Assembly (NCBI GenBank): GCA_029941135.1
Contig: JAPYRI010000005.1
Location: 1-60,997, forward strand
DNA from: Alphaproteobacteria bacterium
Lineage (GTDB): Bacteria > Pseudomonadota > Alphaproteobacteria > JAPYRI01
DNA: 60,997 nucleotides
Reading direction: 5' to 3'
In this document: in pieces, positions 8,746 through 17,486 of the stretch
Numbering within the stretch: the first letter of the stretch is position 1
Layout of the letters: each line of letters opens with the position of its first letter
Notes under the pieces: generated by a model
The model's database searches: none
Told to the model about the DNA's origin: nothing
What the model saw: only the letters and a program-made list of their open reading frames with translations
Translations under genes and position numbers: made by a program

Positions 8746-9855
8746 ATGACACCATCCAGAAAACCGATATTGGTAGCAGTTCTTTTAATTGTCACTGCAG
8801 TTGCTGGCATTGCCGTTGCGCAATGGTGGATGGAAGTACGCTTTCACGAGTCCACGAATAACGCTTATATATCTGGCGACATAACCGCATTTAGTCCCAA
8901 AGTATCCGGGTATGTGAAAGAAGTTTTGGTCAGCGATAATCAACTTGTGCAGAAGGGTGATGTGCTGGTGATTATCGAGGACTTGGAGTATGCGGCAAAA
9001 GTTGAACGGGCACAGGCCGCGGTCACGAGGGCACAAGCTGGTCTGGTCAATATTGAGCAAAGGCGCTTGTTGCAAGCTGCCTTGATCGATGAAGCAGAAG
9101 CGTATACCGACGCCCATCAGGCGGATTTAGAGCGAACCACAAAGGACTTGGATCGAGCCAGACAACTGGTTTCCGACGGGTGGGTCAGTAAGCAAGGTGA
9201 GGATTACGCGACAACGGATGAGTTGAGGGCGCGAGCAACTTTGGCGAGCTCTCAAGCGGCTACGTCTGCAGCAAAGCAGAGGCTCGTTGTCCTTGACTCC
9301 GAGAAGCATCAATTACTCGCGGAAGTTTCCCAAGCCGAGGCCGACTTAAGGCTGGCAAAGATTGATTTACGTTCGACAGTAATGAGAGCCCCAACCTCTG
9401 GAACCGTTGGAAATCGTCGCGTACGGGCAGGCGAATATGTACGTCCAGGCACTCGTTTGCTTGCCCTGGTTCCTCTCCAGAGCGTTTGGGTCGTGGCAAA
9501 TTTCAAAGAAACACAACTGACACATATGCGACCGGGTAACATCGCCGAAGTAACCGTTGATACATTTCTTAGCAAACCCTTCCGCGGTATTGTTGACAGC
9601 ATTTCGCCCGCTAGTGGTGCGGAATTTAGTTTGTTGCCACCTGAAAACGCGACTGGGAATTTTACTAAAGTTGTTCAACGGATACCGGTCAAAATAGTTT
9701 TGCCGGCAGACAATCCGCTGATCGGCCGGCTGGCCCCCGGCATGTCGGTCTATGTCACGGTAGATACTCATTCAGGTGACGCGTCGGCAGCCGACTCCAG
9801 CCGAAAGGCGATAAAACACAATGCGACTAAGTACAATTTGAGCGAGATCCGGTAG
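8746..9855 (+). CDS. emrA: EmrA/HlyD-type membrane fusion protein
   Basis: A 369-residue periplasmic adaptor of a tripartite efflux pump. It has one N-terminal transmembrane helix (about residues 7-28), a lipoyl-like half domain (FSPKVSGYVKEVLVSDNQLV, about 45-70), a long alpha-helical hairpin (about 85-205), the returning lipoyl half (TVMRAPTSGTVGNRRVRAGE) and a beta-barrel domain ending in GMSVYVTVDT. These features match EmrA rather than RND adaptors, because an inner-membrane anchor replaces the lipid signal. It is followed after 7 bases by an EmrB-like transporter. An outer-membrane TolC partner is not in the window. Confidence 0.9.
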   Translation: MTPSRKPILVAVLLIVTAVAGIAVAQWWMEVRFHESTNNAYISGDITAFSPKVSGYVKEVLVSDNQLVQKGDVLVIIEDLEYAAKVERAQAAVTRAQAGLVNIEQRRLLQAALIDEAEAYTDAHQADLERTTKDLDRARQLVSDGWVSKQGEDYATTDELRARATLASSQAATSAAKQRLVVLDSEKHQLLAEVSQAEADLRLAKIDLRSTVMRAPTSGTVGNRRVRAGEYVRPGTRLLALVPLQSVWVVANFKETQLTHMRPGNIAEVTVDTFLSKPFRGIVDSISPASGAEFSLLPPENATGNFTKVVQRIPVKIVLPADNPLIGRLAPGMSVYVTVDTHSGDASAADSSRKAIKHNATKYNLSEIR

Positions 9856-9862
9856 GCCGAAG

Positions 9863-11461
9863 ATGGCCGACCCTTCGAGCACACAATTCACTCCTCGAGT
9901 CAGCACTGCGGACACTGATCGGGTCTCGATCAGAACTTGGATTGCCGTCCTTTCCGGCGTTCTGGGCGGGTTCATGGCCGTGCTTAACATCATGATCACG
10001 AATGCTTCCCTAAAGGATATTCAAGGGGCAATGTCAGCCACCTTGGAAGAGGGCTCGTGGATTTCGACTTCATTTTTAGCCGCAGAAATTGTGATCATTC
10101 CGTTGTCAGGCTGGCTGTGCCAGGTCCTTTCACTACGACGCTACATCATCGGAACCACAATCGCTTTTCTCTTGCTGTCGGTGCTGACCGCTTTTGCCTG
10201 GGACATCTATTCAATGATTGTGATCCGCGCTTTGAGCGGGCTGGCCGGCGGCGCGTTGATACCCGTATCATTCAGCATCATTCTTACAATGTTGCCAGCC
10301 TCCAAGCAGACGATAGGCCTGGCTATTTGGAGTCTCACTGCCACCCAGGCACCGTCACTTGGACCAACATTAGGCGGGTGGATAACCGAAAGCTTCGGCT
10401 GGGAATACATATTTTATCTTCAACTCATCCCGGGCACGGTGATGATACTTGGTCTGTGGTATGGCTTGCCACGTGACAGGATGAGGTTGTCACTATTAAA
10501 GGACGGTGACTGGCTCGGCATTTTTCTGATGGCGGTAGGGCTGGCGGCGCTTACGATCGTCCTTGAAGAAGGCAATCGTAAGGATTGGTTTGAGTCGGCA
10601 CTTATTGTACGCGGCACGATCATCGGCATCGTGGCAACGTCATTGTTTGTGATTGTCGAACTAAATCACCGCCAGCCGATCATAAACCTGAGACTTCTAA
10701 GTCAGCGAAATTTTGGCACCGCTAATCTAGTCAATATTATTTTTGGCATGGGTCTGTTCGGTTCAATTTACTTGGTGCCGCTCTATTTCGCTCAAATCCA
10801 GGATTACAATTCATTTCAAATCGGCACCGTCATCATGTGGACCGGTTTTCCACAAATTATTTTACTGCCGCTGGTCATCAAATTGATGGAAATCATCGAT
10901 CCCCGAAAGCTTGTAGCCTTTGGTATTGCAGTATTTGGGGCGAGCTATTTTATGAACGTGTTTATCACCCATGATTCGGCTTACGATCAATTCATGTGGG
11001 CCAATATTGTACGGGCCATAGGTCAGCCATTTATCATGGTTTGTCTTTCAGTCGTCGCCACCACGGGCCTCGATAAGGACCACGCCGGATCAGCCTCCGG
11101 ATTGTTCAACGGCATGCGCAGTCTTGGCGGAGCAATCGGCATTGCCGCCTTATCAACGTTTGTTGCGCGCCGGCAACACTTTCACTCAAATCACGTGATG
11201 CAGAATTTGTCTTCTTACGACCCCGAGACTGTCGACAAGATAGCTCTACTACTACAACACTTTCTCGATTTTACTGGAGACCCCGATCTCGCTCGAACCC
11301 AAGCCCTCGCGTCGCTTCGCTATACTGCCCGCCAAGAGACGCTCGTTATGGCCTATAGCGACGCATTTTTCATACTGGGTTGTGCGTTTGCCCTCACCAT
11401 TCCAATTATATTCTTTATGGTGCCTGCAGAATTACCCGCAAAAAAATCAAGTGGAGACTAA
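9863..11461 (+). CDS. emrB: EmrB/QacA-type (DHA2) MFS efflux transporter
   Basis: A 532-residue major facilitator protein of the 14-helix drug:proton antiporter family. Diagnostic pieces include LEEGSWISTSFLAAEIVIIPLSGWL in helices 1-2, the RALSGLAGGALIPVSFS segment, and LGPTLGGWITESFGWEYIFY, the antiporter motif C that marks proton-coupled exporters. It should pump lipophilic compounds out of the cytoplasm through EmrA and an outer-membrane channel. It starts 7 bases after emrA and is followed 4 bases later by marR, so the three genes form one operon. Substrate is unknown. Confidence 0.9.
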   Translation: MADPSSTQFTPRVSTADTDRVSIRTWIAVLSGVLGGFMAVLNIMITNASLKDIQGAMSATLEEGSWISTSFLAAEIVIIPLSGWLCQVLSLRRYIIGTTIAFLLLSVLTAFAWDIYSMIVIRALSGLAGGALIPVSFSIILTMLPASKQTIGLAIWSLTATQAPSLGPTLGGWITESFGWEYIFYLQLIPGTVMILGLWYGLPRDRMRLSLLKDGDWLGIFLMAVGLAALTIVLEEGNRKDWFESALIVRGTIIGIVATSLFVIVELNHRQPIINLRLLSQRNFGTANLVNIIFGMGLFGSIYLVPLYFAQIQDYNSFQIGTVIMWTGFPQIILLPLVIKLMEIIDPRKLVAFGIAVFGASYFMNVFITHDSAYDQFMWANIVRAIGQPFIMVCLSVVATTGLDKDHAGSASGLFNGMRSLGGAIGIAALSTFVARRQHFHSNHVMQNLSSYDPETVDKIALLLQHFLDFTGDPDLARTQALASLRYTARQETLVMAYSDAFFILGCAFALTIPIIFFMVPAELPAKKSSGD

Positions 11462-11465
11462 TAGT

Positions 11466-11960
11466 ATGAAAGCCAAATCAGCAAAAACTGATGGCAAAAA
11501 ATTGCCGAAAAATCTAAAGACGTTCGACATCGATAGTTCGCTTGGATTTATTGTCAACCGAACTGCTTATGTACTTCGACAGCGTTTGCAAGAAGCTTTT
11601 CGCTGGCACAACCATACGACAACACCAGAAGAATTTGCTGTATTGCGGGTGTTGTGGAAGCAAGATGGCCGACGCCAAGGAGAGCTCGCCAATTATTCTT
11701 TTAAAGACAGGACAACAATCACACGCTTAATTGACGGTCTTATGCGCAAGAAATTTGTCGAAAGGAAAGCCGATGCTACTGACCGGCGCGTAATATGTAC
11801 GTGGTTAACTAAAAACGGCAAAGACCTTGAGGCTGAACTAGTTCCAATTGCGCATGCACTTGCCACACAGGCGACACAAAATATTTCCGAGAACGACCTA
11901 GAAGCAACGTTGCGTACATTGAAGACGGTCCAGAAAAATGCAGCCGGAATTTTGCACTAA
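11466..11960 (+). CDS. MarR-family transcriptional regulator
   Basis: A 164-residue winged-helix regulator. The N-terminus is basic; the DNA-binding part lies at about residues 65-120 with FAVLRVLWKQDGRRQGELANY, TTITRLIDGLMRKKFVER (recognition helix) and the wing KADATDRRVICTWLTKNGK, matching the MarR D-x-R-D/R-x-x-x-x-x-LT pattern. A GGAG sequence precedes the ATG at 11466. It probably represses the emrAB-marR operon and is released by a small lipophilic ligand; the palindrome at 8638-8656 is the best operator candidate. Confidence 0.9.
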   Translation: MKAKSAKTDGKKLPKNLKTFDIDSSLGFIVNRTAYVLRQRLQEAFRWHNHTTTPEEFAVLRVLWKQDGRRQGELANYSFKDRTTITRLIDGLMRKKFVERKADATDRRVICTWLTKNGKDLEAELVPIAHALATQATQNISENDLEATLRTLKTVQKNAAGILH

Positions 11961-11997
11961 ATCATGGCAGAACCAGTAGCAAGTAGTCATGCAGCAT

Positions 11998-12612
11998 CTA
12001 GATGGGCGGAAGTTCTTCGCCTGCCGGCACGGCTACTTTAATGGTGTTTAGGGTCATAGAGACCATCGTATAAAAGCCGATTAATCCTATAAGTTCGACA
12101 ATTCCCTGTTCTCCCAGCAACGCTATTCCGTCTTGATAGGTCTTGTCAGAGACCTGGTGGTCAACGTGCAATTGCTGGCAAAAAGTGTATATCGTTTCAT
12201 CATCCGCACGGGTAAAATCGGGTCGTCTATTTTCCTTTATGGCTTGAATAATTTCCTCTTCCACACCAGCCATGGCGGCGAATTTCGCGTGGGCATACCA
12301 TTCATATTGAGCTGTCCAAAACCGTGCCGTTACGATGATCGCCAGTTCAACTTGGCGGGGCGACAGGCTGGACTCAAACCTTAAAAATTTGGCCATATCT
12401 GTCGTACGAACGGCAAATTCCGGACTTTGCAAAAATGCCGTGAAGGGTCCGCCCAGATTGAACTTTTGTTCAGTTGTACCCAGAATGTTTTTGTAGGTTT
12501 CGGCTTGTGCGTCGGTCACAGTGCCCGGCGACCGACTTGCAACAATAATATCAAATGCTTTGCGCTGAGCAGCCGTCAGGTTTTCGAGTGCTAAATTGGG
12601 GATGCGGGTCAT
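11998..12612 (-). CDS. Carboxymuconolactone decarboxylase family protein
   Basis: A 204-residue all-helical CMD-superfamily protein. The core helix pair LSPRQVELAIIVTARFWTAQYEWYAHAKFAA-type segment (about residues 83-115) is recognisable by its E...W..QYEW..H pattern. The redox Cys-x-x-Cys of AhpD-type members is absent, which places it with the CMD/peroxidase-like branch lacking an alkylhydroperoxidase CxxC. The typical role is unclear: lactone decarboxylation, peroxide handling or, often, no tested activity. It is convergent with marR and is read in the same direction as the lipoprotein gene upstream of it (12660-13046). Confidence 0.85.
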   Translation of the reverse strand: MTRIPNLALENLTAAQRKAFDIIVASRSPGTVTDAQAETYKNILGTTEQKFNLGGPFTAFLQSPEFAVRTTDMAKFLRFESSLSPRQVELAIIVTARFWTAQYEWYAHAKFAAMAGVEEEIIQAIKENRRPDFTRADDETIYTFCQQLHVDHQVSDKTYQDGIALLGEQGIVELIGLIGFYTMVSMTLNTIKVAVPAGEELPPI

Positions 12613-12659
12613 AGTAAATTCCTGCCTGTCGATGGGTTAAAAGCCAGTGAGAGCTGCGA

Positions 12660-13046
12660 TCATTGTTCTTGCGCGCAATCCGGCGCGACCGGATGGGTGT
12701 TGCCAAAAGTCTCTTCTTCACAGTGGGCTAATTCGTGATACAGCAGCCGCAAGAATTTATGGTCGCCCTCTCCTTTTGGCGGCCGCATCCAGACATCGCA
12801 AGACCCGTTATCTTGTCGGACAGCAAACGCCGGTACATCTGTTTCACCGCCACACTGCTTCCACAGTTGATCGATCACATTATCTGATCTGAAATGTAAC
12901 GCGATATCTCTGTGGCCCACATCGCCGTCATAAGAATGGAACGTTCCACACCCTGGAAGAACAATAACGAACCAACTGAAAAATAGTATCGCAACGCGGT
13001 ACTTCAACTTCGTCTCCAGTGACACCCGATAAACGCCAAGGTTCAT
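12660..13046 (-). CDS. Small putative lipoprotein with a zincin-like HExxH motif
   Basis: About 128 residues from the ATG at 13044-13046. The frame can extend to a TTG at 13079. The N-terminus is basic then hydrophobic (VAILFFSWFVIVLPGC), ending in a lipobox LPGC, so export and lipidation are likely. The C-terminal half has LRLLYHELAHCEEETFG, containing the HExxH motif of zinc metallopeptidases, and extra Cys residues that could form disulfides. I do not recognise the family. It is too small for a standard zincin, so it may be a minimal metalloprotease-like domain or a metal-binding protein. Confidence 0.65.
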   Translation of the reverse strand: MNLGVYRVSLETKLKYRVAILFFSWFVIVLPGCGTFHSYDGDVGHRDIALHFRSDNVIDQLWKQCGGETDVPAFAVRQDNGSCDVWMRPPKGEGDHKFLRLLYHELAHCEEETFGNTHPVAPDCAQEQ

Positions 13047-13138
13047 ACCATAGCGTTCAGTCGTTGCCAGGACAGACAAATTAAATACTACGCAGGCCTA
13101 TTTCGCCGGTCATTTAGAAACGCGCAGAAGTTTTTTTA

Positions 13139-13384
13139 TCAGACCAGTTCTTCGGCTTTTGCTTTTTCTTCTTCAGGATCAAGCATCCTGTGTAAATGGA
13201 CGATGAAATACTTGGTGTGGGTATCGTCAACGGTCAACGAGGATTTCTCTCGCCAAACTTTGTAGGCCTCTTGGTAATTGCCGTAGATGCCCACCAGATC
13301 AAGTTCTGACAAATCGACAAAGTCGGTTTCGGACGGGTCTTTCAGCTGACCGCCAAACACCAAATGCGGCAGTTGTTTTGTCAT
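13139..13384 (-). CDS. DUF4170 family protein
   Basis: An 81-residue acidic protein that fits DUF4170, a small family largely confined to Alphaproteobacteria. Typical pieces are HLVFGGQLKDP near the start, LDLVGIYGNYQEAYKVWR in the middle and TKYFIVHLHRMLDPEE near the end. The function is unknown. It lies 17 bases after the MscS gene on the same strand and is likely co-transcribed with it. The gene supports an alphaproteobacterial host. Confidence 0.85.
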   Translation of the reverse strand: MTKQLPHLVFGGQLKDPSETDFVDLSELDLVGIYGNYQEAYKVWREKSSLTVDDTHTKYFIVHLHRMLDPEEEKAKAEELV

Positions 13385-13401
13385 ATTGCGTCCTTCAGTA
13401 A

Positions 13402-14532
13402 TCAGTCAGAGGGCGGAACAAATATTTCAGGCTGGTCGGCCGGTAATGTCTCTATGTAAAGGGACTGACTGGGGAAAGCGAAACCGGTTCCCGCGCCCTC
13501 AACAATCTCCTTAATCCGGTAGGCCAAATCCTCTTTGATCTCCAGCCAATCGCCCCAATCGGTCGTTCTGGTGAAGCAATACAACATGATATCGATGGAG
13601 GAATCGTTAAAAGCATCGATTCTCACGAAAGTAGAGACTTCCGGAGGGTGGGCGAAGTCATCGCTGCCAAGCACAAAGGCTTCAATTTGATCGCGAATCA
13701 ATCTTAGCTGGTTTACAGTAGTTCTATATTCTACTCCTAATTTCCAATAGATACGGCGATGGGTCATGCGACTGAAGTTTGTCACCGCATTATCCGCTAA
13801 GTTCGTATTCGGGACATGGACCGGGGCTTTGTCGAAACGCCGGATAAGTGTTGAGCGGAAGCCGATACTTTCGACTGTGCCCTCAACAACACCTTCAACT
13901 TTTATCCAATCTCCTTTCAGAAACCGGCGCTCTGAAAGCACTAAAATTCCAGCGATCAAGTTCTTGAACAAATCCTGAGCGCCCAAAGCGACCGCAATGC
14001 CGAACAGCCCGAGGCCGGCGATCAAGGGGGCTACCTTAATGCCCCAAATTTCAAGCACCGTGGCAGCGCCTACTAACATCACGAAGATTTTGATGGTCTT
14101 GATCAACCACTCGAGCAGAGAATGCGTAAGCACTTCTTCCAGGCGCTGAAACAACAAAGACACGGGTTTTATGGCGTTGTACAGAGCCCAAAATATTGCG
14201 ATCGCAATCAGCGACCGTTCAAAATTTGTGGCGATCACCTGCAGTAATTCCGTTGGCTCCAGATACTCAAGCGAAAAGAAAACACCCATAACCACCGGAA
14301 TGAAGCGGATTGGCTTCTCCAGAGCGTCGATTGCATGATCGTCAAACTCAGTCTCGGTACCTTTGGTCCAATTCTTGATCCGATTAATTACAAAGCGGCT
14401 AAATACTTGGCGGATTATGAGAAATCCGACAAAAATCGCCAGTGCGACAACAATTTTACCAATATCGATGCCAAATAGGCCTTGACGCCAAACGTCGACG
14501 ACGAGAAGCCAAAATTCGTGAAGCATTTCCAT
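13402..14532 (-). CDS. MscS-family mechanosensitive channel
   Basis: A 376-residue small-conductance mechanosensitive channel homologue with about four to five transmembrane helices. The pore-lining helix is in LIAGLGLFGIAVALGAQDLF (about residues 165-190), with the AxxGxxGxAxGxxxQ pattern of MscS. The beta domain follows (LKGDWIKVEGVVEGTVESIG), then a soluble C-terminal alpha/beta domain. It should act as a pressure-relief valve during hypo-osmotic shock. The region of conserved FxPSQSLY near the C-terminus is also typical. The next gene on the strand is the DUF4170 gene. Confidence 0.9.
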   Translation of the reverse strand: MEMLHEFWLLVVDVWRQGLFGIDIGKIVVALAIFVGFLIIRQVFSRFVINRIKNWTKGTETEFDDHAIDALEKPIRFIPVVMGVFFSLEYLEPTELLQVIATNFERSLIAIAIFWALYNAIKPVSLLFQRLEEVLTHSLLEWLIKTIKIFVMLVGAATVLEIWGIKVAPLIAGLGLFGIAVALGAQDLFKNLIAGILVLSERRFLKGDWIKVEGVVEGTVESIGFRSTLIRRFDKAPVHVPNTNLADNAVTNFSRMTHRRIYWKLGVEYRTTVNQLRLIRDQIEAFVLGSDDFAHPPEVSTFVRIDAFNDSSIDIMLYCFTRTTDWGDWLEIKEDLAYRIKEIVEGAGTGFAFPSQSLYIETLPADQPEIFVPPSD

Positions 14533-14833
14533 AATTCCCTGGCCTTTGCGTCCCTTGAAAATGAATTGGTGAAAACATACATGGGCTTAAGGCCGGGGGA
14601 AAGTGCGGCAAGTGCGCGGCGCTGCCATTTTACGCACCTTCCACGAAATTATAACTTTCGCTAAAATGTCGGCGCGACGGGTTGAAAGGGAGATCTTATT
14701 TTCTAAAAGTCGGCTGGAACCGGCACTTTTCGCCATCAAATTCTGGGTAGGGTCGAGGTAATTTTCTTACTGATCCGAGCGTGCTAGTTTTGTTCGTTAA
14801 ACAGACGATCTCAACTGATAGGCGGCCGGCCGC
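14533..14833. other. 301-base divergent intergenic region upstream of glpK
   Basis: The spacer separates the minus-strand MscS gene from plus-strand glpK. It holds an interrupted inverted repeat (AAAAGT 14705-14710 with ACTTTT 14725-14730 around a GC-rich inner stem) and a perfect 12-base palindrome, GCGGCCGGCCGC (14822-14833), that abuts the glpK GTG. I see no strong sigma-70 promoter pair and no clear Shine-Dalgarno sequence for glpK. Confidence 0.5.
14705..14730 (+). other. Interrupted inverted repeat, terminator-like
   Basis: AAAAGT (14705-14710) pairs with ACTTTT (14725-14730); inside, GCTG and CGGC form a second short stem beyond a two-base bulge. The four T at the end give it a weak terminator look on the plus strand, but no plus-strand gene ends here. 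It could also be an operator for glpK. Confidence 0.35.
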
Positions 14834-16330
14834 GTGACTTCAGACGACGTTCTCATTCTTTCAATCGATCAGGGAACGACGAGTACTCGGGCAATTGTCT
14901 TCGATACTGCGGGGTCACCTATCGCAAGCGCTCAGCGGGAGCTGCGCCAGATTTATCCGAAACCCGGATGGGTCGAACACGATCCAGAAGAGATTTGGGA
15001 CTCTACTCTACTGGTTTGCAGAGAAGTTTTAGAAAAAGCAGAGCGAAAGAGCAGAAAAGTCGTTGCAATTGGTATCACCAATCAGCGGGAAACGACCCTT
15101 ATATGGGACCGGAAAACCGGCACCCCGGTGGCGAACGCAATTGTTTGGCAAGACCGTCGCACGACAGAGTTGTGTGCCCACCTCAAAGCGCAGGGTCATG
15201 AAGAATATGTAACTGCGACAACCGGCCTAGTGCTCGATCCATACTTTTCCGCAACCAAAATAAATTGGATTCTGGATAATCATCCTGGCGTGCGCGAAAG
15301 GGCTAATCGAGGTGAACTGGCGTTTGGCACTATCGACAGTTTTCTGCTCTGGCGATTGACCGGCGGTAACGTCCACGCCACAGACGCAACAAATGCTGCA
15401 CGGACCATGCTGTACGATATCCATAATAATTGCTGGGATCAGAATCTTCTGCAGTTGTTCAACGTACCAGCCGAAATCCTGCCGAAGGTAAAAGACAGTT
15501 CTGCAAATTTCGGAGCAACCACACCTAATTTGTTCGGTCGGACAATACCAATCACAGGATTGGCCGGTGATCAACAGGCGGCAACTGTGGGTCAGGCATG
15601 TTTTCAACCGGGCATGATCAAATGCACATACGGCACCGGTTGTTTTGCCTTACTGAACACCGGTCCTGACGCGATCCCTTCGACAAACCGTTTGCTCACT
15701 ACAATTGCTTATCGGTTAGATGGCAAAACTACTTATGCGTTGGAAGGCAGTATTTTTGCCGCCGGAGCAGCCGTTCAATGGCTGCGTGATGGATTGGGAG
15801 TGATCGACGAAACTTCCGACACAGAAAAACTGGCTCGAGGAATTGAAGATACTGGTGGACTTTATGTAGTCCCGGCGTTTACCGGACTGGGGGCACCTTA
15901 TTGGGATCCTGATGCACGGGGCGCAATTACCGGTCTCACTTTTCAAAGTGGCGTGCCACAAATCGCCCGGGCGACGCTGGAGGCAGTCTGCTACCAAACA
16001 TACGATCTCTTGACTTCGATGACAGCAGACGGCGCAGCCAAATCCGATACGTTGCGCGTTGACGGAGGAATGATTGAAAACGATTGGCTGATGCAATTTC
16101 TTGCGGACATACTTGAGATCGCTGTGGACCGTCCCAAGATTGGCGAATCCACGGCGCTGGGCGCCGCCTTCCTCGCTGGGCTGCATATGAGCATATATGG
16201 CTCACTTGAGGACATCGCCCGCAAGCGGCAGGCACGAGACAAATTCCTGCCCGCCATGCGTGCTGAACGCCGGGTTGCTCTCCTCACAGGATGGAATTCT
16301 GCGGTTCGACAAGTTGCCACCCGTTCTTAA
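14834..16330 (+). CDS. glpK: Glycerol kinase
   Basis: A 498-residue FGGY-family sugar kinase of standard GlpK length. The N-terminal phosphate-binding loop LSIDQGTTSTRAIVFD and the C-terminal LRVDGGMIENDWLMQFLADI are clear. TGLGAPYWDPDARGAITGLT is the characteristic GlpK segment, and IVWQDRRT is the glycerol-binding region. The enzyme phosphorylates glycerol to sn-glycerol 3-phosphate in the cytoplasm. The start is GTG at 14834, directly after a GC palindrome. No glpD, glpF or glpR lies next to it, so the gene stands alone, and the downstream MDR gene begins 81 bases later. Confidence 0.93.
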   Translation: MTSDDVLILSIDQGTTSTRAIVFDTAGSPIASAQRELRQIYPKPGWVEHDPEEIWDSTLLVCREVLEKAERKSRKVVAIGITNQRETTLIWDRKTGTPVANAIVWQDRRTTELCAHLKAQGHEEYVTATTGLVLDPYFSATKINWILDNHPGVRERANRGELAFGTIDSFLLWRLTGGNVHATDATNAARTMLYDIHNNCWDQNLLQLFNVPAEILPKVKDSSANFGATTPNLFGRTIPITGLAGDQQAATVGQACFQPGMIKCTYGTGCFALLNTGPDAIPSTNRLLTTIAYRLDGKTTYALEGSIFAAGAAVQWLRDGLGVIDETSDTEKLARGIEDTGGLYVVPAFTGLGAPYWDPDARGAITGLTFQSGVPQIARATLEAVCYQTYDLLTSMTADGAAKSDTLRVDGGMIENDWLMQFLADILEIAVDRPKIGESTALGAAFLAGLHMSIYGSLEDIARKRQARDKFLPAMRAERRVALLTGWNSAVRQVATRS

Positions 16331-16411
16331 TCACCTACTCAGGTAACGAGACAGTTGTCAGATGACGATGGTTGTGCGACCTAGGCGCATATATTTCTGA
16401 GAACCCAAATT

Positions 16412-17440
16412 ATGAGCGCCATCGTCAGCCATGAAGTGCATCTCGCCTCCCGCCCCACTGGGGTACCGACTCGGGATAATTTCGATTTTGTCGAGACCAC
16501 GGTCGGCGAACCCGGCGACAGTGAATTATTGGTCAAAAACCTTTGGATGTCGGTCGATCCGGCGATGCGCCCCAGGATGATCGATCGTAAAAGCTATGTG
16601 ACCCCTTATGAAATCGGAAAAGTCCTTGAGGGCCGGGCGATTGGTGTGGTCGTACGGTCTAATAATAGCAACTTCGAAGTGGGAGACTACGTTTTCGGAA
16701 CCAATGGTTGGCGACAATATTATCTGAGCGCCGGTGAGGGACTATCAAAGATAGAGCCTGGCGATGCGCCCTTGGAAGCTTATTTGGGAGCTCTCGGAAT
16801 GACTGGCTTGACCGCCTACGCAGGATTGTTGCGGATCGGTGAAATCAAAGCTGGTGATACCGTGTTTGTGTCGGCGGCGGCAGGAGCGGTCGGTTCCATT
16901 GCCTGCCAGATTGCGAAGAATAAGGACTGCCGGGTGGTGGCAAGTGCGGGCTCTGACGAGAAAGTAGCTTGGCTAAAGGAAGTTGCTCGTGTTGATGGCG
17001 CGTTTAACTACAAAACAGTATCCGACATAAAGGCTGAGATTGCCCACCTTTGCCCGGAGGGTATTGATGTCAATTTCGAAAATGTTGGAGGGGATCATTT
17101 CGAGGGGGCCCTCGCCCAAATGAACGAATTTGGCCGCATTGTTTTGTGCGGATTGATCAGCACTTACAATGACGCGGAATCGGAGCCCGGACCGCGAGGC
17201 ATGTTTATTGCCATTATGCGGCGGCTCAAAATTCAAGGATACGTTGTCATTGATCACTTGGACATGCTTGAGGATTTCCGTGCTGAAATGGCGGCCTGGA
17301 TACGAGACGGAAAAATGCACTGGAAGGAAACCGTATTCGATGGTCTCGAAAACGCACCGGATGCACTCATTGGTCTCTTCCGAGGCGACAATTTCGGCAA
17401 AATGCTGGTGAAAATTGGATCTGATCAAGATACAGATTAG
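16412..17440 (+). CDS. NADP-dependent medium-chain oxidoreductase (CurA/YncB-like)
   Basis: A 342-residue zinc-independent MDR-family enzyme. The N-terminal GroES-like domain is followed by a Rossmann fold with VSAAAGAVGSIACQIAK (about residues 152-168), the AxxGxxG nucleotide loop used by NADPH-dependent members. YLGALGMTGLTAYAGLL is the family hallmark, as is MFIAIMRRLKIQGYVVIDH in the C-terminal third. Relatives reduce the double bond of enones and of curcumin. The physiological substrate is unknown. The next gene start overlaps or closely follows this stop, so they may be co-transcribed. Confidence 0.88.
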   Translation: MSAIVSHEVHLASRPTGVPTRDNFDFVETTVGEPGDSELLVKNLWMSVDPAMRPRMIDRKSYVTPYEIGKVLEGRAIGVVVRSNNSNFEVGDYVFGTNGWRQYYLSAGEGLSKIEPGDAPLEAYLGALGMTGLTAYAGLLRIGEIKAGDTVFVSAAAGAVGSIACQIAKNKDCRVVASAGSDEKVAWLKEVARVDGAFNYKTVSDIKAEIAHLCPEGIDVNFENVGGDHFEGALAQMNEFGRIVLCGLISTYNDAESEPGPRGMFIAIMRRLKIQGYVVIDHLDMLEDFRAEMAAWIRDGKMHWKETVFDGLENAPDALIGLFRGDNFGKMLVKIGSDQDTD

Positions 17441-17486
17441 GTCGAGGTGGCAATTTACTCACCAATTGTATGGCGGTCCGGGAAAA

